From assembly GCF_042453785.1 (NCBI RefSeq), contig NC_091675.1, positions 8,568,501-8,632,500 on the forward strand: a stretch of 64,000 nt of DNA. Reading direction: 5' to 3'. A model generated the notes under the pieces. It saw nothing but the letters and a program-made list of their open reading frames with translations, made no database searches and was not told the DNA's origin. Each line of letters begins with the position of its first letter. Position 1 is the first letter of the stretch. This document shows positions 57,756 to 64,000 of this stretch, in pieces. Source of the stretch: Malus domestica. Taxonomy: Eukaryota; Streptophyta; Magnoliopsida; Rosales; Rosaceae. The translations under genes and the position numbers were made by a program.

Positions 57756-58129
57756 TTGACTAATATCCAGTGATTAGGCTCCACCCAGGAAAATTTCTTA
57801 ATTAAGTTGGACTTTACACAATTTGTATTTTCTAGATGCCTAAAATACCCCTAATTACTTATTTGTTATCTACAATTAATTATATGGATATTATGTGAAT
57901 TAATGTCATGAAATATTTTTCAAACTATGCAAATTGAAACATGAAATGCCTCTGTGAGTCTTCATGGCCCCTCGGAAGGGGTGGATAACAGTAATTTGCC
58001 ACCAGTTGTCTCCCTTTAAAAAAAATGAAAGAAAAACATGAAATTAACGATTCTAGTCTTCACATAAAATTTAAGCAAAACTAATGAAAATGGGTATTAA
58101 TGCTATTGGTCTTCGCATAAAATTTAAGC
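57756..58129. other. Intergenic with 53-bp tandem duplication
   Basis: No gene. The block gtcttcacataaaatttaag with aaaactaatgaaaa occurs at 58056 and 58109 (period 53 bp), leading into the inverted-repeat arm that follows. Confidence 0.6.
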
Positions 58130-58600
58130 AAAACTAATGAAAAGAGTTTGAAAACTTTGAGTTTTAACAATAAGGACAAAATAAAGGGTAAAGTGAATAG
58201 TACCAAGATTAACTTTTTAGTATAAAAACGTGGTTTTTCGTTCAAAAGAACAGTACCGAAAGTTTTTCATTAAAGTTCCCTAAAAATAAGCTAGTATTAG
58301 TAAGGCTACTTTAACTACCCCATGCATTTTACTCTTAGCCTTCCACATCTATACCATTTCATTGATGTTTTTCCATAGAATATTGTAATACAAAGCCATC
58401 GACCTTGCGTCTTAGACTTAGAGGGAATTGGGTGCATATATTAAAGGGAACTTTAACGAAAAGCTCCTGGTGCTGTTCACTTTAACGAAAAACCACATTT
58501 TTACACTAAAAAGTCAATCCTGGTACTATTCACTTTACCCTTTATTTTGTCCTTATCATTAAAACTCAAAGTTTTCAAGCCATTTTCATTAGTTTTCCTT
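58130..58600. repeat. Inverted repeat, about 155-bp arms
   Basis: Left arm about 58130-58286 (aaaactttgagttttaacaa ... cattaaagttccct), and right arm about 58443-58600 in reverse complement (agggaactttaacgaaaagc ... ttaaaactcaaagtttt). They are separated by a 156-bp loop. The arms are about 80-85% matched by eye. A further copy of the arm lies at 60579-60692. No target duplication was identified. A transcript through it would fold into a long hairpin. Confidence 0.8.
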
Positions 58601-59425
58601 ATATTAAATGAATCTTGGGGTTCGGATAGACAAAAAACACAAATATCATTTTTAAGTTTTTGATTTTTGCATTCAGTTTTTTCCGAAAGGATAAAACTAA
58701 TAATGTGAACAGTTACAATCGTTCTTAAAGATAAACATGAACGGCTTTAACTGCTCCATTACGCCATTATATATGGCAGTCATATCATAAACCAAACAAC
58801 AATTCCATTGCTTCATTTTCATACTTCACAGAACAACCAATTCGCCAAGAATCCAAGTTCGAGTGCAAGAACTTGGGTTAGATAGTTGTATCCTGCAAGA
58901 TAAACGTCCATTGAACTGCTGCACTGGTGTAGGGACGAATTTCTGTCTTAGGAGATTGCTTCTGCAAGCCTCTATCTTCAAAGAACAAGTTAGTGATTTG
59001 TGATTTTATATGCAATTTCATTAAGTGTTTATATTTTGATATATCGTAGCTGTTGTTGAATTTTTCATTACAAATAAACTGTGCAAATTATTATATATAT
59101 ATATATATATATTATATACTTGACATTTGATTAGTCGTAAGAACATATATAATAAGGAGTAGGTAAATTATTTTAGTTTACCTACTTACATATATAATGA
59201 GTAAGTAAATTCCTGTAGTGGGTAAATTAATTTATATGAAAAACGATTCCATTAAACAATATTGAATGAAGATGAATACTATTAAATCGTAGTATTAAGT
59301 AGTTATCGTATGAATTTTTTGACACCATTAATTTGTCTTACCGTAACTATGTTAAGTTTTCTATCTAAAAGAATGTTATTTTCGACTTTTGATCTCATTT
59401 TTCACAAGTTTTTTCATTTATTTAT
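58601..59425. other. Intergenic, no gene seen
   Basis: AT-rich. An (AT)n microsatellite lies at about 59093-59113. A somewhat balanced stretch at 58790-58990 has ccattgcttcattttc and ttcgagtgcaagaac but no coding signal. Confidence 0.4.
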
Positions 59426-59433
59426 TTATTATT

Positions 59434-60088
59434 GAGTAGTGTTATATCCACCCCAATGTCTTATTTCCCCACCCACCTTATATTTACACCTATCATAAAA
59501 AATTAAAAAATACATAAACTCTTTTTCCACCCACTATTATTTCCAAAATAACCCTACGTATTTCTTCTTCAAATTTTCCTTGCTTTGAAAAATTATTATA
59601 ATTAAAAAAAAAACATCATTACCAAGAACTCCAAATATCACCACCACCAGCAACCCCATCCCCAAAGTAATCCCACAACCATAAATACCCCGACACCCCC
59701 AAATCCCCAGCCAATGCACCACCACACCCCAACACCCTGCACCCCTCCTCGTGTGAAGCTTCATCACATCTTCCACAACATGCACTTTATTGTGAGTCTC
59801 GAGGCTTTGCTCTGTCATGTTCGAATTCCCCCTCCTCCTGATAAATTTTCGAACTTCCTTACCCAGGAAAGCTTGTGGAGGTGGGGTTTATGATATGTAT
59901 TTCCTTTTTCATATTTATGATATTTTAGGTTTTTATTTGTTAAGATATCTAATAATTATGTGCCAAAACATGATTGGTTGGTCTTTAAGTCTTTGAAGGT
60001 CATTTTATATTAGGATAAATTTGGCAATAAAATTATAATTTCAAAGTGGGTGGGGAAATAAGATATCGGGGTGGGCTTAACAATACTC
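59434..60088. mobile_element. hAT-type non-autonomous element, 655 bp, 8-bp TSD
   Basis: Starts gagtagtgttatatccaccc and ends gggtgggcttaacaatactc. Extended inverted repeats cover about 45 bp each, including tcttatttccccacccacctt against its reverse complement. They are flanked by the perfect duplication TTATTATT (59426-59433 and 60089-60096). An 8-bp duplication points to hAT. No transposase is seen; the longest frame inside (minus strand, 59537-59818) has low-complexity Gly/Val repeats and is not credible. Confidence 0.88.
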
Positions 60089-60269
60089 TTATTATTTTAG
60101 TACAAAGATATATGTACACTTGGGGTGGGTGATAAATTGGTTTTCAACTTTTGACTTCCTTTTTATAAGTTCTATACTTATCTTTTGGTATGGAAAAAAT
60201 ATGCCATGTGCGTTTCATAAACTTATGGTGAACTACTAAAAAAATTACATTAAGATCACTAACATGGAG

Positions 60270-60397
60270 CAAGTGACCCTTTACAATAGTGGTGGAAGGG
60301 TGTTGAGCCCTTAGATGATGCCGATAGTTCAAACCCCGTTGATGACTAATCTAACATCTAATATAACAAAATGTATTGTTTGACAAAACAAAAAAAA
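60270..60397 (+). mobile_element. tRNA-derived SINE with perfect 18-bp target duplication
   Basis: A tRNA-like head (A-box-like atagtggtggaagg, B-box-like agttcaaacccc) and a short body end in an A-rich tail. It is flanked by aagatcactaacatggag on both sides (60252-60269 and 60398-60415) with no mismatch. The perfect duplication suggests a fairly recent insertion. Confidence 0.88.
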
Positions 60398-60578
60398 AAG
60401 ATCACTAACATGGAGTTAAACTAATTACAAGCTTTGAGAATTCAACATGGTCAATCATGTTCATTAAAAAAAGGGGAGTTGAAATGTCCAAAATAAACCA
60501 TGAAAATAAGTCAAGGGCCTTGCAAATGACTTATTTTGAATGAAAAACTTAACAGAGTTAGAGTGAGATAACAAACTA

Positions 60579-60692
60579 ATGATTTTTTACTCTAAAAAGT
60601 CAATCTTGGTATTATTCAATTACAACACATTTTTGTCATTTTCGTTAAAACTCAAAGTTTTCAAACCATTTTCATTAGTTTTCCTTAAAATT
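60579..60692. repeat. Third copy of the 58-kb inverted-repeat arm
   Basis: Contains ctctaaaaagtcaatcttgg and gttaaaactcaaagttttca plus ccattttcattagttttcct, in the orientation of the right arm at 58443-58600, with an internal change. Confidence 0.75.
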
Positions 60693-61151
60693 TTAGTCTT
60701 ATAACAAATTAAAAAAATATGTATAAATTCATATGACATTTTTAAAAAATTTCATGTTGTATATGGCAATGCATTAGTATGTTGGGAAAATTAAAAAACA
60801 AATACTGAAAAAACGTTAACATCATTAGTTTGCTTTCAATGCCTTCTTTGGAGCCAATTCATGTGTGGGTAAGAAACAGTTTAGAAGGAATGTGGCATAA
60901 GTTGTAAACTGCCACGTAAGAATTAATTTTTTTGGCGGTTTATTTGAATTTTGGATTTTTGTTGGATGTTCACACATAAGTGAGTTGTAAGAGCCTATTT
61001 GTAATGAACTCTTTATCTTTCTAACTTTTTTTATCCTTAACAATAGGTTGCTTATACCTACAACCGAAATGAAAATTGAGCGTTTCGAAATTCAAAATTG
61101 CTGAATCTCGTCTAAGTCATCATTTGTCCAAACTATATCACAGCATATATG
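60693..61151. other. Intergenic, no gene seen
   Basis: AT-rich sequence without recognisable features. Confidence 0.4.
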
Positions 61152-61310
61152 GTTTTTTTTTTAATTTTTTTATACAACGATATATTTACAATAAGAGGTA
61201 AGTGAATAAATTGGTATCATACTTATCATTCACGAAAGTCGAACCTACAACCTGTCACTTAACAATGAAGGTGACTACTTCTAGACTGTAATACTAGTGG
61301 TATGGGCCTC
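61152..61310 (-). mobile_element. tRNA-derived SINE, minus strand
   Basis: Read on the minus strand: a head with agtctagaagtagtc, a B box ggttcgactttc (plus-strand gaaagtcgaacc at about 61236-61247), then a body and an A-rich tail (plus-strand T run at 61152-61176). The layout matches the SINE at 13646. No clear target duplication was found, so the ends are approximate. Confidence 0.65.
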
Positions 61311-63405
61311 ATTTGACAGCTTGCATAAGGGACTGGATAGTATGAATAATACGGACTCGATTGTTTGGTGCCCTTATGTGTGAAACATCAATTGGATAAA
61401 ACAATTCGGCCCCATCAATTTAATACACCTCACACCCACTTACTTATCCTCTCCAAAACATTGGTACAATTAATCGGTAGGAAACAAGCCAATAGAAACA
61501 CGCTCACTCGCTCTCTCTATCCTTTTCTTGCGAATCTGGCTTGGACATCGTTCGCAAATCTCCTTCCCTCTCTTTCCTCGTCCCTCTCTCACCTCTCGCG
61601 GTCTCCATTGTTCAATCAATGTCTCAACCCCAAATATTAGGTAGGATTAGTCATGCTTGACTATGTAGTCAGTAGACTCAGTACTATCCAATGCATAGAT
61701 TGGTCCATTCGATTAAAATATCTAGTACAATTTTGACATACAAAACGAAGTCTAAGTGGCTTATCATAACATATATTTATTTATCAATTTGTATAAGGGG
61801 TGGGGGAATATAAAGTCTTTATGGTATCATTGCACCATAGCCTAGTCCATTGGCTGCAGTTGCATCCTTTGATATAAACCACCCCTTCCCACTTAAATTA
61901 AATTACCCAAAATGCTGTAGTGTAGAACATCTAACACTAATCAAGTATATTCTTCAAAAATTAGGTTAAGTGAGTGACACATCCACCATGACTAATTACT
62001 ATATTAAGCAATACACCCGAAAAATCAAGGACCACAAGATTCCGAAACCAATTACTATTAGGAATTGGCTTAAAATATAGTAGTTCCACTTTGTATAAGT
62101 TAGGGAGCATTATTGTGTCAGATTATGAATTCCAACCACACATTCTAATAAAAATCTACTTGTTCATTGGCTTAAGTTCACAATTTAACAAAACTGTAAA
62201 TATATGCATCATGTACTAAACAAATATTGGTTAAGTTGAGACAATATTCAAGCAACGTTACACAAACTGTCAGTTGGGTAGGAAGAGTCTTCGTAGATTG
62301 GCATGCTTATATTGCTCATACAGTCAGTAAAAAGTAAATTCAAAACACCAACTCAGCTCACCTCACCCACATGGCCATGATCACAACTCAACCGATTCAC
62401 AACCCATTACTTCAATTGCAAATCTCCTAGGTCTGGACTTCTAATCTCTTAGGAGTTGTAAATTAAATATAACTATTAAAGTTATTGTAAAATCATTGTA
62501 TCATGACATGAATCTAAATCACGCTCAAACCTAAATCTGTTTAATCATTAAATTTGACAAACGGTTGATTCAAGTTGCCTAATATAAAAATATTAGTTAA
62601 ATTGGAAACAATAGCTGTTAGACGTAACACAAGTTGTGCCAATCGAGTAGGCACTTAAAGAATTTCCATCCATCCAAAGAAGACAAAGGCAAGGGTAGGG
62701 ACAAGAAAATTGCCCAAAACACACTAAATGTGGCTCTAGCGGCCCAAAAAACAGAAGGCAATTGCTGGGCTCCACTAAGCTCGTTGGACCGTTGAATTTC
62801 CTACGGTAAACAAATACTGAAATTTGATCGTTGTGCCACTTGATGCATTTGATTTTCAAAGAATATGAAGATCAACAATCAGTAATAATCCAGCTAAAAA
62901 AATATAAAATATAAAATAAAAAAATGAGTTTATTTATTTATTTAATAAGTACACAACTTTATTTAATAGGTGCAAACATCTACTTAATAGGTACGCAACT
63001 TTATCTAATAGGTGCAAACATCTATTTAATAGGTGCAAACATCTACTTTATTTAAAAAAATGAGTTTATTTCTTTGTTCCCTACACCACGACTCGTTATT
63101 CAAAGCACATTCTGAAACGAACAATCTTTATTTAATAGGTGCAAACATCTACTTGATGCAGGTGGAGAATAAGGCTAACAAAGCATAAAAAAATTAAAAA
63201 AATATATTTTTTAAGAAAACTGTTATTAACACTTCAAAAATCTCATTTTACACTTATTTACAAATGTATTTTTTTTTCTAATTATAGAAAATTTAGAGTG
63301 CCAAATGACAATTACTTTTCAAAATGAATAATAAGAATTGCCTTGTCTTTCCCCTTACTCTTGCAATTCTCAAACGAGTGGAATTGTTATTAGAGTTAGT
63401 AAACT
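61311..63405. other. Intergenic, no gene recognised
   Basis: Several short open frames are unsupported. A degenerate tandem repeat occupies about 62930-63155. Confidence 0.4.
62930..63155. repeat. Degenerate tandem repeat (aataggtgcaaacatcta)
   Basis: The 18-mer aataggtgcaaacatctac alternates with aataggtacgcaactttat. About seven copies occur, with a 70-bp interruption before the last. Confidence 0.8.
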
Positions 63406-63605
63406 AGGAAAGAGATCCTCTTTTGATCTCTTCCACCAAGGTTACCAGATCAAGTGATTCGGACATTTGAAATCTTATCTAACGATAAAAAATTATTATA
63501 ACTTTTAAAGAATCAAAACAAATAGGTTGTTGAATGAAATTTCAAAGATCTGGATCATTTGATCCAGTGGTCTTAGTGTAAGAAATCCGAAGAGAATCTC
63601 TTTCT
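63406..63605. mobile_element. hAT-type MITE, 200 bp, perfect 8-bp TSD
   Basis: Starts aggaaagagatcctcttttg and ends cgaagagaatctctttct, with inverted repeats extending about 45 bp (including ggttaccagatc against gatccagtggtc). It is flanked by AGTAAACT on both sides (63398-63405 and 63606-63613). Same family as 41240-41424. Confidence 0.9.
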
Positions 63606-63613
63606 AGTAAACT

Positions 63614-64000
63614 GAACCCAATAGACGAGCTCAGCCACGTGGCAATGAGTCATGACTCAACCGATTTGCTGAGGCAAAGCTGTGTGACATGTTTAGTGGC
63701 GAAGATCAACCCCATGGGCCGTGTTTTCTTTTTGGTAATATAATAACAGATTTCATAAGTGAAAGCGTCACAGGTTGCAGATTGTTAGGTAGAAAGGAAA
63801 GAAAATGACAAAAGCCCCGTTACTCAAACCGTGATTATTTAAGCCGGTGAATGAATGACAAGAGAGTATTCGGTGCGACCGTCACATTAACTAATAAATA
63901 TAAAGGCTGGAGCCATGAGTCAATGAGTGAGATATAATATAAGCAGTGAGAATGCTTTATATGTGTGTGGGCAGACTGGACACGTGGTCCCGACCGAAGT
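63614..64000. other. Intergenic, G-box-rich end of window
   Basis: Two G-box cores (cacgtg) occur at about 63636 and 63979, with a balanced base composition. This could be a promoter of a gene beyond the right edge; no coding sequence is present. Confidence 0.35.

Noticed and set aside
59537-59818. Gly/Val-rich 93-codon frame on the minus strand
   Set aside because: Low-complexity composition inside a non-autonomous hAT-type element, with no family or start context.
63614-64000. Promoter of a gene at the right edge
   Set aside because: G-boxes alone are too common; no start codon context or coding sequence is visible before the window ends.

Overview
The window looks like nuclear DNA from a eudicot plant. 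It has spliced genes with GT-AG introns, AT-rich intergenic DNA, and dense nested plant transposons (Copia and other LTR elements, Harbinger/hAT/Mutator-type MITEs, tRNA-derived SINEs, a probable Helitron). The repeat texture and protein sequences suggest a woody Rosaceae such as apple or pear, but that is inference; no sequence search was run.

Six host genes are well supported. (1) DUF247/UPF0481 membrane protein, minus strand, 1897-3273. (2) CCR4-type deadenylase of the plant CCR4-6 type, plus strand, 15 exons from 22705 to 27792; every junction kept frame, giving 798 aa. (3) 3-ketoacyl-CoA synthase of the KCS4/KCS11 type, single exon, 33716-35263. (4) Histone H2A.Z, minus strand, two exons, 37912-36160. 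(5) Small secreted EG45/plant-natriuretic-peptide-like protein, minus strand, two exons, 41126-40238. (6) Divergent type-3 1-deoxy-D-xylulose-5-phosphate synthase-like gene (DXS3), plus strand, ten exons, 46084-50594, 715 aa. These genes do not form a pathway. The CCR4-6 and DXS3 pair recalls the close linkage of their Arabidopsis homologues on chromosome 5.

Layout. 0-13 kb is a DUF247 neighbourhood: the intact gene, a duplicated copy of its 5' flank at about 8.06-9.07 kb, and a composite MITE (3781-5359) whose empty site survives in the duplicate. 13-20 kb is a nested repeat zone: a SINE, a probable Helitron (13947-19458) holding a 2.5-kb solo-LTR-like element (15578-18076), then a rearranged DUF247 pseudogene at 20.0-20.3 kb and a LINE remnant at 20.85 kb. 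22.6-28 kb is CCR4-6, with a MITE in intron 5. 29.0-32.5 kb is a complete non-coding LTR retrotransposon (TSD TTATC) carrying a CYP97A-derived fragment and a short HSP70-derived fragment. 33-41 kb is the KCS, H2A.Z and EG45 cluster. 44.6-45.5 kb is a Harbinger-type MITE just upstream of DXS3. 51.97-56.74 kb is a very young Copia element with LTRs that look identical and a polyprotein lacking the core of reverse transcriptase. 57-64 kb holds only MITEs, SINEs, inverted repeats and AT-rich DNA.

The best leads are the gene-capturing LTR element, the DXS3 gene with several substituted catalytic positions, the RT-deleted but recently mobilised Copia element, and the composite MITE with a dated empty site.
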